From NCBI GenBank assembly GCA_900548935.1, contig URMR01000022.1:1-17249 (forward strand): DNA of 17,249 bases. The letters are read 5' to 3'. Shown in pieces: positions 1 through 6,552 of this stretch. The position numbers were made by a program, and so were the translations under genes. The DNA comes from an uncultured Collinsella sp. (GTDB lineage Bacteria; Actinomycetota; Coriobacteriia; Coriobacteriales; Coriobacteriaceae). Each line of letters opens with the position of its first letter. Positions within the stretch are counted from its first letter, which is position 1. The notes below the pieces were generated by a model that had not been told where the DNA came from, did not search any database, and saw nothing but the letters and a program-made list of their open reading frames with translations.

Positions 1-1408
1 CCCGGACGGCGACATCGGCCGTCTGAACATGCAGCGCCAGTTCTACGCCGCTCTGTTCCGCAAGCTCAAGAGCATCGGCAACATCGGCGCCGTCCTCGTA
101 GGCAAACTTGAGCTCACTCGGCTGCTCGATCAGGCGCATGACCTCGTCGGCCAGCTCGAGCGCGCCCTCGCCGCCCTTGGCCCAAACCTCGGACAGCTTA
201 ACGTTAACGCCGAGCTTCTGGCACTCGGACTCGATGAGCGCAAGCTCTGCCTCGGTGTCCGTCGGGAAGCGGTTGATGGCGACCACACAGGGAAGACCAT
301 AGACGCTCTGGATATTGTCGACGTGGCGCAGCAGGTTGGGCATGCCGGCCTTGAGGGCATCGAGGTTCTCGTCGTTAAGGTCGGCCTTGGCAACGCCGCC
401 GTTGTACTTAAGCGCTCGGGCGGTGGCGACAATCACGACGGCGCTGGGGCGAACGCCCGTCATGCGGCACTTGATGTCGAGGAACTTCTCGGCACCCAGA
501 TCGGCGCCAAAGCCTGCCTCGGTAATGGCGACATCGCCAAAGCGCATGGCCATACGCGTGGCCATGATGGAGTTACAACCGTGGGCGATGTTGGCGAAGG
601 GACCGCCGTGGACAAACGCGGGCGTGCCCTCGAGCGTTTGCACCAGGTTGGGCTTGAGCGCGTCCTTAAGCAACGCGGCCATGGCACCCTGGGCCTTAAG
701 GTCGCGGGCACGGACGGGCTCGCCGGCAAAGCTGTAGCCGACGACGATCTCACCCAAGCGTTCCTTGAGGTCGCTGATGCTCGTAGACAGGCACAGGATT
801 GCCATGACCTCGGAGGCGACGGTGATATCGAAGCCGTCCTCGCGCGGCACGCCCTGGGCCTTGCCGCCAATGCCGTCGATGACATGGCGCAGCTGGCGGT
901 CGTTCATGTCGACGACGCGCTTCCAGGTGATGCGCTTAACGTCGATACCGAGTTGGTTGCCCTGCTGAATATGGTTGTCGAGCATGGCGGCCAGCAGGTT
1001 ATTGGCGGCACCGATAGCGTGGAAGTCGCCGGTAAAGTGCAGGTTGATATCCTCCATGGGGATGACCTGCGCCCAGCCGCCGCCGGCGGCACCGCCCTTG
1101 ACGCCAAAGACGGGACCGAGCGAAGGCTCGCGCAGGGCCACAGCGCTCTTGACGCCGCGACGGCGCAGACCATCGGCCAGACCGATGGTCGTGGTGGTCT
1201 TGCCCTCGCCCGCAGGCGTTGGGTTGATAGCGGTCACGAGGACGAGCTTGGCCTGGTGATCGGTCGGCTCGTTGAGCAGTGAATAGTCGACCTTAGCCTT
1301 GTCGAAGCCATGCGGAATCAGGTGCTTTACGTCGACGCCGGCGTTCTTAGCCACCTCGGTAATGGGCAGCGGCGTGACGGAACGTGCGATTTCGATGTCA
1401 GTAGGCAT
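1..1408 (-). CDS. fhs: Formate-tetrahydrofolate ligase, C-terminus cut by window edge
   Basis: Cytosolic enzyme that uses ATP to join formate to tetrahydrofolate, giving 10-formyl-THF for purine, fMet and one-carbon metabolism. The ORF reads from ATG at 1408 to base 1 without a stop: 469 residues of a family that is usually about 555-560, so roughly the last 85 residues lie outside. Visible motifs are the nucleotide-binding loop PTPAGEGKTT (residues 63-72), the first family signature GVKGGAAGGGW (102-112) and the second, VATARALKYNGG (327-338). Trp112 replaces the Tyr usually found at the end of the first signature. The start is fixed by AAAGGA 6 nt upstream and by the family-like N-terminus (ITEVAKNAGV). 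It follows ruvB by about 150 nt and has its own candidate promoter, so it is probably a separate unit. Family identity is certain; the C-terminus is not seen. Confidence 0.97.
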   Translation of the reverse strand, partial: MPTDIEIARSVTPLPITEVAKNAGVDVKHLIPHGFDKAKVDYSLLNEPTDHQAKLVLVTAINPTPAGEGKTTTTIGLADGLRRRGVKSAVALREPSLGPVFGVKGGAAGGGWAQVIPMEDINLHFTGDFHAIGAANNLLAAMLDNHIQQGNQLGIDVKRITWKRVVDMNDRQLRHVIDGIGGKAQGVPREDGFDITVASEVMAILCLSTSISDLKERLGEIVVGYSFAGEPVRARDLKAQGAMAALLKDALKPNLVQTLEGTPAFVHGGPFANIAHGCNSIMATRMAMRFGDVAITEAGFGADLGAEKFLDIKCRMTGVRPSAVVIVATARALKYNGGVAKADLNDENLDALKAGMPNLLRHVDNIQSVYGLPCVVAINRFPTDTEAELALIESECQKLGVNVKLSEVWAKGGEGALELADEVMRLIEQPSELKFAYEDGADVADALELAEQSGVELALHVQTADVAVR

Positions 1409-1448
1409 GGGCGGTCCTTTCGTTACCGAATGAGAAAAAGACCAATTC

Positions 1449-1475
1449 AGCATAGCACGGGCGCGCAATAGTAAA
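1449..1475 (-). promoter_or_regulatory. Candidate fhs promoter
   Basis: On the minus strand, TATGCT (1449-1454) matches the -10 consensus at 4 of 6 positions and TTTACT (1470-1475) matches the -35 consensus at 4 of 6. The spacing is 15 bp, shorter than ideal. The start site would lie about 35 nt before the fhs ATG. This is the best pair in the ruvB-fhs gap, but it is weak and inferred by eye. Confidence 0.3.
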
Positions 1476-1533
1476 ACACCCGTAACCGACGAATGGCGAT
1501 ATGTTTATCCAATGCTCAGCGATAGCCTACAGA

Positions 1534-1566
1534 CCAGCCAAAACAAACCAGTCTCTAAACGGCTGG
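1534..1566 (-). terminator. Possible weak terminator after ruvB
   Basis: On the minus strand CCAG (1563-1566) and CTGG (1548-1551) can pair, followed directly by the T-rich tract TTTGTTTT (1540-1547). An alternative longer stem pairs CCAGCC (1561-1566) with GGCTGG (1534-1539) and would place the T tract in its loop. The hairpin overlaps the last codons of ruvB. The stem is short, so termination is uncertain. Confidence 0.35.
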
Positions 1567-2631
1567 CTCGATACCCAAGTGCTCAAAGGTGCGAAGCGTT
1601 GCCTGGCGGCCCTGGGGCGTGCGAATCATCAAGCCGCACTGCAGCAGATAGGGCTCATAGACATCCTCGAGCGTACCCGGGTCCTCGCCTACCGCGCTGG
1701 CAAGGGTCGTCAGACCCACGGCACGGCCGGAGAACGTCTTGGCAAGCGTCTCCAAAATTCGAATGTCCATCCAGTCCAGACCAAGCTCGTCGATCTCGAA
1801 AAACTCGAGCGCCTGACGGCAAATATCAAGCTCAATAGGACCGTTGCCGCGCACCTGCGCATAGTCGCGCACACGCTTGAGCAGACGGTTGGCCAAGCGC
1901 GGCGTGCCACGCGAGCGCGAGCCGATCTCAAGCGCGCTCGGATGGTCGATCGTCACGCCCAGGATAGTCGCCGAGCGCGTCACAATCTGAGCGAGCTCCT
2001 CGACCGTGTAGTAGTCCAGGCGATACGAAATGCCAAAGCGATCGCGCAGCGGGCCGGTCAGCATACCCGAGCGGGTCGTTGCCGCTACCAGCGTAAACTT
2101 GGGGATATCCAGGCGAATCGAGCGGGCGGCCGGGCCTTTACCGATAACGATATCGAGCGCAAAGTCCTCCATAGCGGGATACAGGACCTCCTCGACCGAG
2201 CGGTTAAGGCGGTGGATCTCGTCGATAAACAGCACGTCACCTGGCTGCAAGTTGGTAAGGATAGCCGCCAGGTCACCCGTACGCGCGATGGCCGGGCCGC
2301 TCGTCGTCTTAATCTGAGCGCCCAGCTCGTTGGCGATAACGGTAGCCAGCGTGGTCTTGCCCAGACCCGGAGGGCCCGAGAAAATCACGTGGTCGAGCGT
2401 CTCACCGCGGCTCTGCGCCGCCTCGATGAGCACGCGAAGGCTCTGCTTGATATGCTCCTGGCCGCAGTAGTCATCCAAGCGCTGGGGACGCAGGGTACGG
2501 TCGACATCGAGGTCCTCGGCCGTCAGCTCCACGTCCTGCTTGACGCCCTTCTCTTCCTTCTTCTGGTCGATGATCTTTTCGAATTCCGGCTTCGGCGCCC
2601 ACAGGTCCTGAGAGTCATCGGCTTCCCACAT
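1555..2631 (-). CDS. ruvB: Holliday junction branch migration ATPase RuvB
   Basis: Hexameric AAA+ motor that, loaded by RuvA, drives branch migration of Holliday junctions. The protein is 358 residues from ATG 2631, within the usual range, with a charged N-terminal extension of about 40 residues before the conserved core (RPQRLDDYCGQEH). Visible motifs are Walker A GPPGLGKT (86-93), Walker B LFIDEIH (134-140), sensor 1 AATTRSG (184-189) and the arginine-finger box GPLRDRFG (193-200). The C-terminal winged-helix region is complete. The ATG overlaps the ruvA stop as TGATG; an in-frame GTG at 2634, one codon upstream, is the alternative start and would give a 4-nt overlap. ATG is preferred because it is the stronger codon and gives the same overlap form as the ruvC-ruvA junction. 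It is the last gene of the ruvCAB operon and is expected to share its SOS control. Confidence 0.98.
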   Translation of the reverse strand: MWEADDSQDLWAPKPEFEKIIDQKKEEKGVKQDVELTAEDLDVDRTLRPQRLDDYCGQEHIKQSLRVLIEAAQSRGETLDHVIFSGPPGLGKTTLATVIANELGAQIKTTSGPAIARTGDLAAILTNLQPGDVLFIDEIHRLNRSVEEVLYPAMEDFALDIVIGKGPAARSIRLDIPKFTLVAATTRSGMLTGPLRDRFGISYRLDYYTVEELAQIVTRSATILGVTIDHPSALEIGSRSRGTPRLANRLLKRVRDYAQVRGNGPIELDICRQALEFFEIDELGLDWMDIRILETLAKTFSGRAVGLTTLASAVGEDPGTLEDVYEPYLLQCGLMIRTPQGRQATLRTFEHLGIEPAV

Positions 2632-3251
2632 CACGCATCCATTCCAAGTCGCTTAAGCGCCGCGCCGAGCAGATCCTCGACACGCATATTCTGCCCATCA
2701 CACCCGCTCAGGGCAACATCGGTCTCCTGCGGGCTAAAGCCCATGGAAAGGAGTGCCGCGCGGGCATCGTCGATGGCCGAGGGAGCAGCAGCGGGCACAG
2801 ACATCGCAACCTGTCCGGGAATCACGTCGACCGGCACAAAGCCCTTGTCCTTGGCAAAGGTACTCTTGAGCTCCAAGATGAGGCGCTGAGCGGTCTTTTT
2901 GCCCACACCGGGTACCTTGGCCATGCCCTTGTCGTCCTCGGCCATCACCAGCGAATACAGCTGCCCCACGGTATAGGTGGAAAGCACGGCAAGCGCCAGG
3001 CGCGGGCCAACACCCGACACGGACACGAGTCGGTCAAACATCGTGCGCTCGTCCTTGGAGGCAAAGCCAAAGAGCGTCATGGCGTCCTCGCGCACCTGCA
3101 TGCGGGTATAGAGGCGAACCTCACCGCCGGGCGTAGGCAGCGTGGCGGCAGTGCTGCCCGAAATACCGAGCTCAAAGCCCACGCCCGATACATCGACGAC
3201 GGCCGAGCTCATCGTGGCCTCGACAAGCGTTCCATGGAGCTGGGAGATCAT
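2631..3251 (-). CDS. ruvA: Holliday junction DNA-binding protein RuvA
   Basis: Tetrameric protein that clamps the four-way junction in a square-planar form and recruits RuvB rings. The protein is 206 residues, normal for the family. The order is an N-terminal OB-fold (about 1-62, beginning MISQLHGTL), two helix-hairpin-helix elements (SVSGVGPRLALAVL at 77-90 and VPGVGKKTAQRL at 113-124), a Pro/Ala/Val-rich linker (about 138-158) and the small C-terminal RuvB-contacting domain (about 158-206). Its ATG overlaps the ruvC stop by one base (TGATG) and its own stop overlaps the ruvB start, so the three genes are probably translationally coupled. A GAGAGGAA stretch upstream inside ruvC can serve as ribosome-binding site. 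Confidence 0.98.
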   Translation of the reverse strand: MISQLHGTLVEATMSSAVVDVSGVGFELGISGSTAATLPTPGGEVRLYTRMQVREDAMTLFGFASKDERTMFDRLVSVSGVGPRLALAVLSTYTVGQLYSLVMAEDDKGMAKVPGVGKKTAQRLILELKSTFAKDKGFVPVDVIPGQVAMSVPAAAPSAIDDARAALLSMGFSPQETDVALSGCDGQNMRVEDLLGAALKRLGMDA

Positions 3252-3772
3252 CAGTATCCGGTTCCTCTCTGTTGATAGAACTCGCCGCCGGTAAGCGCCC
3301 GGGTGCGGCTTAGGTTAACGTGACAGATGGCGCAGGCCAGCGCATCGGCGGCATGGTCTGGGTGAGGGTCGTGATCGAGCTGAGTGAGCGTACGCACCAT
3401 ATAGGCAACCTGCCGTTTATCTGCAGCGCCCGTGCCCACCACGGCCTGCTTGATCTGCATGGGCGTGTATTCGCCAATCTCGAGCGCGCATTCCGAAAGC
3501 GCCACGAGCGCGGCACCGCGGGCATGCGCCGTGGGGATGGCCGAGCGGACGTTAGCGCCAAAGTAAATGCTCTCGATAGCAGCGGTATCGGGACGGTAGC
3601 GTTCGACGACGCCCTTGAGGTCGCGGGCAATATGCGACAGGCGCACCGCGAGCGGGCTGCCCGCGCTGGTCTCGATACAACCGTAGGCACGGCAGCGAAC
3701 CTCGCCGCGCCGCTCCTCGATAATCCCCCAGCCCGTATGGGCCAAACCGGGGTCGATGCCCAAGATAACCAA
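3251..3772 (-). CDS. ruvC: Holliday junction resolvase RuvC, TTG start
   Basis: Dimeric endonuclease that cuts Holliday junctions symmetrically after RuvAB migration. The protein is 173 residues, the standard length. The RNase H-like active site is visible: Asp7 in GIDPGLAHTGW, Glu67 in AAIESIYFG, and His140/Asp143 in PDHAADALA. The His at the third ligand position is a known natural variant (Thermus-type) rather than a defect. The start is TTG at 3772. It is supported by the strong Shine-Dalgarno AGGGGAGG 5 nt upstream, by the fixed distance to the catalytic Asp7, and by the lack of any suitable ATG or GTG nearby. It is the first gene of ruvCAB, preceded by a LexA box and a candidate promoter. 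Confidence 0.97.
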   Translation of the reverse strand: MVILGIDPGLAHTGWGIIEERRGEVRCRAYGCIETSAGSPLAVRLSHIARDLKGVVERYRPDTAAIESIYFGANVRSAIPTAHARGAALVALSECALEIGEYTPMQIKQAVVGTGAADKRQVAYMVRTLTQLDHDPHPDHAADALACAICHVNLSRTRALTGGEFYQQRGTGY

Positions 3773-3828
3773 GCCGACCTCCCCTCGTCTTTTGCCAAGC
3801 GCAAGGCAAGGCCCCGCGCATCATTCAC

Positions 3829-3840
3829 GAACGTCTGTTC
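3829..3840 (-). promoter_or_regulatory. LexA (SOS) box of the ruvCAB operon
   Basis: The minus strand reads GAAC-AGAC-GTTC, an exact fit to the Gram-positive LexA operator core GAAC-N4-GTTC. With flanking bases it matches the Bacillus/actinobacterial consensus CGAACRNRYGTTYG at 13 of 14 positions. It lies about 57 nt before the ruvC TTG and directly downstream of a -10-like hexamer, a position suited to blocking transcription initiation. ruv genes are classic SOS members, so the context supports it. Confidence 0.85.
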
Positions 3841-3841
3841 T

Positions 3842-3871
3842 AGAATAACACAACGGGGCCAAGGTACTTAA
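3842..3871 (-). promoter_or_regulatory. Candidate ruvC promoter
   Basis: TATTCT (minus strand, 3842-3847) is a -10-like hexamer abutting the LexA box. TTAAGT (3866-3871), 18 bp upstream, is a poor -35. The call rests mainly on position relative to the operator. Confidence 0.4.
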
Positions 3872-3885
3872 TGCAAGATAGATTC

Positions 3886-3936
3886 GGCAGAAGCAATGTG
3901 TGCGAGAGAATCCCTCCCACAATGTTTCCGTCTGCC
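3886..3936 (-). repeat. Inverted repeat directly after the NadE-like stop codon
   Basis: GGCAGA starts at the first base after the TAG stop on the minus strand and pairs with TCTGCC 45 nt further on (plus-strand arms 3886-3891 and 3931-3936). Short imperfect GTG/CAC and GAG/CTC pairings lie inside. There is no T tract, so it is not a standard terminator; it could be a weak transcript-end structure or chance. Confidence 0.25.
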
Positions 3937-5922
3937 CTAGTTCTGGCTAAAGAACGGGAACTGTCGGGGGTCAACCGGCGGATGCGGCATCGGCGTGCCC
4001 TGGGGCCCACCCTGCGGTCCGCCCTGGCCGCCCATCATCTTGTCGATGGCGTCCTGGACCTCGCCCTCAAACTTTTTCATGCCCTCATGCAAACGACGCT
4101 GACCGTCTTCGGAGCGCAGCTCTTCCATCTGCTCGGGCGAAATACCCAGCAGCTCGCCCAATATGCCCATCATCTCGCCGCGCATACGGTCACTCGTGTC
4201 GTCGTCGGCAAAGCGGCGCACCTCGGCGCGTGCCAGCGAATCAACTGTCATGCGCTCCTTACCGTTGAGCCCCAGATCGGACCACGCAAGCATGTACGGC
4301 CAGGCGCGCTCGACAAACGAACGGGCAGAGACGATCGGCGCCGTCGGTAGCATGCGACGGGCAGCCTCGCCCTGGCGCACAAGCATCAGCAGCAGCGAGC
4401 AGGCCTCAGGCTTGCCAGCGGCCATCGGGATGTCGTCGAAAGATCGATTGCGGTCCACGTGCGCCTCGAGCGCGCCATCGACCTCACCCGGCTCAAGCCC
4501 GCCGAGCAGCTGTGCCGCACGGTCGAGCATATCAACCGGGCCGTCGAGCGTCGAGAGCGCCTGCGCCAGCACGCGCTCCATACAATCTTCCACTGCGTTG
4601 AGCGTCACGAGCTCTTGGGGCACCACGGCCGAGGCGCGGTTGCGCACGCGTGCCACAAACTCGAGCGTCGACAGATACACATCGCCAAAGGGTGCAAAGT
4701 CGCCCTGGTAGCCACCGGACAGCGCGGGCGCCGCCAGTGCATACTCAGTCTTGGAAAGCGGGCTCAACGCCATGGCGTCCAGCTCGAGCGCCGTATCCTC
4801 GAGCATCAGGCCCAGCGCACGCGAACGCAGACGCTCGGCATCGCCCGCCGACACGTCGCGATCGAGTACGCGCGCCGCATCCGGCGCATCGCGCTCGACG
4901 GTGCGAATGTGCAGGCGCTCGGCGATTGAGCGAACAGCGGAACAGCGGGCGGCCTCGGCCTCCTCCTGCGCCGGTATAAAGATGCGATTGCGCCCCAGTA
5001 CCAGGCCAATCACATTACGCGGGCCCAAGGCATCGACGGCAAGTGCCGCCAACAGGGACGACGGCAGATCGCCCTCGAGCGCCACCACGGCACGCGAAGC
5101 GCCGCGGGCGCGGGCATTGCCGCGCACGGCAAGCACCAGCGCCTGCCACAACCACTCCTCGGAACGAAACTCGGGCAGCTCGTGGTCCTCCAGGGCATCG
5201 AGCATTACGCCGCGCTGAATCTCCTGAACCAGCAGGCTCTCCTCAAAGCACGGCGCCTGGGCCACCACGCGACCGCAGTCGTCGAGCACAAACGAACCGC
5301 CGGTATACACCGACTCGTCATAGGCGCCGACCGGCGCCATGCAGGCAAACCACACGCTGCGCTTGGAGGCGATCTTGCGGTAGGCACCGCTGCGTACGGC
5401 GGCGACGGCGGCGGTCTCGCGATTGGTCATGTCAAACGCGTTTAACTGGAAATAGACGATGAGGTCGACGCCGGTCGGCAGCATCTCGAGCTCGCGGTCC
5501 AGGTCAAACACCACAGCGATGCGCACGCCGTCCACGTCAAACACCGGAGGCGCCCAACGCGCGTCGTTGCTCTCGCCACGCTGCAGGGCGATGCTTGTGC
5601 GCGCAGGCACCACGCGACCGTCTTTGAGCATCATATAGTCAAGCAGGGGCTGGCCCTCAAACGAAACCGCAGCGGGCACGATGCAGATCATATCGAGCTC
5701 TTGGATGCGCTCGGCAACGCCCGTTAGACCCGTCAGCATATCGTGCTCAAAATCGGCAGCACCCACCAGGCTGCCCGGCATGGCGCCCATAAAGAGCGGG
5801 GCCGGAACGCACAGCACGCGCGCGCCGCGCTCATGAGCCAGGCGAGCCTGGTCCTCGATGCGGCCGCAAATGCCCTCGATGTCACCCAGGCGCATATCGA
5901 TCTGTGCAAGTGCGAGCTTCAT
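3937..5922 (-). CDS. NadE-like fusion (nitrilase fold + NAD synthetase fold), probable pseudoenzyme
   Basis: The 661-residue protein has the layout of glutamine-dependent NAD+ synthetase: nitrilase-fold domain (about 1-260), PP-loop synthetase-like domain (about 275-430), then a C-terminal region of about 230 residues ending in a Gly/Gln/Pro-rich tail (631-655). True NadE releases ammonia from glutamine with a Glu-Lys-Cys triad. Here the Glu position reads VPAPL (Ala41), no Lys is found at the expected place (VVPARTS, 104-110), and the Cys segment reads IAVVFDLD (135-142) with no Cys. The ATP-binding SGGIDS motif appears as LEGDLPSS (282-289). A later NadE-like block is still recognisable (LSPLSKTEYA at 386-395, DFAPFGD at 408-414). 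The frame is intact and the ATG has GGAAAGG upstream, so the gene is kept and probably translated. Family relationship is clear; catalysis is unlikely; the actual role is unknown. Confidence 0.9.
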   Translation of the reverse strand: MKLALAQIDMRLGDIEGICGRIEDQARLAHERGARVLCVPAPLFMGAMPGSLVGAADFEHDMLTGLTGVAERIQELDMICIVPAAVSFEGQPLLDYMMLKDGRVVPARTSIALQRGESNDARWAPPVFDVDGVRIAVVFDLDRELEMLPTGVDLIVYFQLNAFDMTNRETAAVAAVRSGAYRKIASKRSVWFACMAPVGAYDESVYTGGSFVLDDCGRVVAQAPCFEESLLVQEIQRGVMLDALEDHELPEFRSEEWLWQALVLAVRGNARARGASRAVVALEGDLPSSLLAALAVDALGPRNVIGLVLGRNRIFIPAQEEAEAARCSAVRSIAERLHIRTVERDAPDAARVLDRDVSAGDAERLRSRALGLMLEDTALELDAMALSPLSKTEYALAAPALSGGYQGDFAPFGDVYLSTLEFVARVRNRASAVVPQELVTLNAVEDCMERVLAQALSTLDGPVDMLDRAAQLLGGLEPGEVDGALEAHVDRNRSFDDIPMAAGKPEACSLLLMLVRQGEAARRMLPTAPIVSARSFVERAWPYMLAWSDLGLNGKERMTVDSLARAEVRRFADDDTSDRMRGEMMGILGELLGISPEQMEELRSEDGQRRLHEGMKKFEGEVQDAIDKMMGGQGGPQGGPQGTPMPHPPVDPRQFPFFSQN

Positions 5923-5961
5923 GGCCCAGCCCTTTCCGTCGTAAATCGTCGTTGTCGTAGT

Positions 5962-5993
5962 AAAAGCGCCGGCCGCATGATGCAGCCGGCGCT
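5962..5993 (-). terminator. Rho-independent terminator after the superoxide reductase gene
   Basis: On the minus strand a perfect 9-bp stem AGCGCCGGC / GCCGGCGCT (plus-strand arms 5965-5973 and 5985-5993) encloses an 11-nt loop that can itself pair GCA/TGC. It is followed directly by TTTT (5962-5965). It lies about 46 nt after the superoxide reductase stop and ends 40 nt before the NadE-like ATG. This is the strongest terminator in the window. Confidence 0.85.
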
Positions 5994-6039
5994 CGCATGT
6001 GCATATGCTAGCTATGATACCCCGAGCTGGGGCGCGCTC

Positions 6040-6402
6040 CTAGAACGTCGCGGACCACAGCCCATGCAGGTTGCAGTAGGCATAGACAGTACCGGTCTTG
6101 GAGCCGCCAGCGAAAAACGTCGTGGGCTTCATGCCGGGCTCAAGGTAATGGACCTCCAGGCGGCCCTCGGCCTCAAGGGCGATCCACTCAATATAGTGCT
6201 CGGGCAGCATGGGGTGCTCCGTCGAGCCCACGCGCGCGCGAATGACGTGGCCGTCGCGCTCGATCTCGACAACAGGCACATGCTTCTCGTGCGCCGCATC
6301 CTCGGTGTTCGCCGTCAACTCCGTGCAGCCGGCAGGGGTCGCAACGCCGTCGCCAAGGGCGGCAACGAGCTTACCGTCGGGGTCCTTAAAGAATTTCGCC
6401 AT
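6040..6402 (-). CDS. Superoxide reductase (desulfoferrodoxin family) without the rubredoxin-like iron centre
   Basis: Cytosolic non-haem iron enzyme that reduces superoxide to hydrogen peroxide without producing oxygen, typical of anaerobes. The protein is 120 residues. Ligands of the catalytic Fe(His)4(Cys) site are all visible: His41 in EKHVPV (with the conserved Glu39-Lys40 pair), His63 and His69 in TEHPMLPEHYIEW, and Cys110 and His113 in AYCNLHGLW. The N-terminal part aligns with the desulforedoxin domain of two-iron enzymes (PAGCTELTANTEDAA corresponds to their CCG...NT.DAA stretch), but only one Cys (Cys26) is present, so the Fe(Cys)4 centre cannot form. The ATG at 6402 is chosen because AAAGGAG sits 6 nt upstream and the family N-terminus begins MAKFF; a longer reading to 6489 has no family similarity. 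It is monocistronic or the tail of the SNF2 unit, and is closed by a strong terminator. Confidence 0.95.
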   Translation of the reverse strand: MAKFFKDPDGKLVAALGDGVATPAGCTELTANTEDAAHEKHVPVVEIERDGHVIRARVGSTEHPMLPEHYIEWIALEAEGRLEVHYLEPGMKPTTFFAGGSKTGTVYAYCNLHGLWSATF

Positions 6403-6515
6403 GATGTTCTCCTTTGCTGATGTGTCGATGTTCTCGAGGTTCTTATGCCCAAAGGCAGGCGAACCATCCACGGCATGACAAATGAACACATAACGAGCGG
6501 GGACGATGGGACAGC

Positions 6516-6552
6516 GCGGGCTATCCGCCCTGGCGGCCCCACCCGAGCGGGT
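6516..6552 (-). repeat. Cluster of short GC-rich hairpins after the SNF2 gene
   Basis: Two tight stems follow the SNF2 stop: ACCCG/CGGGT (6541-6545, 6548-6552) and CCGCC/GGCGG (6525-6529, 6532-6536). A third option, GCGG/CCGC (6516-6519, 6525-6528), overlaps the second. No T tract follows, so a Rho-independent terminator is not supported; they may stabilise the transcript end. The rest of the 6403-6551 gap shows no convincing promoter for the superoxide reductase gene. Confidence 0.3.

Noticed and set aside
29..1282. 417-codon open frame on the plus strand opposite fhs
   Set aside because: Antisense shadow; the minus strand gives an unambiguous Fhs sequence.
1501..2889. 462-codon open frame on the plus strand opposite ruvB and ruvA
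   Set aside because: Runs across two certain genes on the other strand; no family features.
3310..3828. 172-codon minus-strand frame starting upstream of ruvC
   Set aside because: Different frame overlapping ruvC, Arg/Ala/Pro-rich composition, no family features; ruvC in the other frame has catalytic residues and a strong ribosome site.
6013..6018. TATGAT on the plus strand as a -10 element
   Set aside because: No -35 partner at proper spacing and no plus-strand gene downstream.
6020..6032. CCCC-GAGCT-GGGG hairpin shortly after the superoxide reductase stop
   Set aside because: Short, no T tract; the stronger terminator downstream at 5962-5993 explains the transcript end.
6403..6489. Longer superoxide reductase reading with 29 extra N-terminal residues
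   Set aside because: The extra residues match nothing in the family and the strong Shine-Dalgarno is directly before the ATG at 6402.
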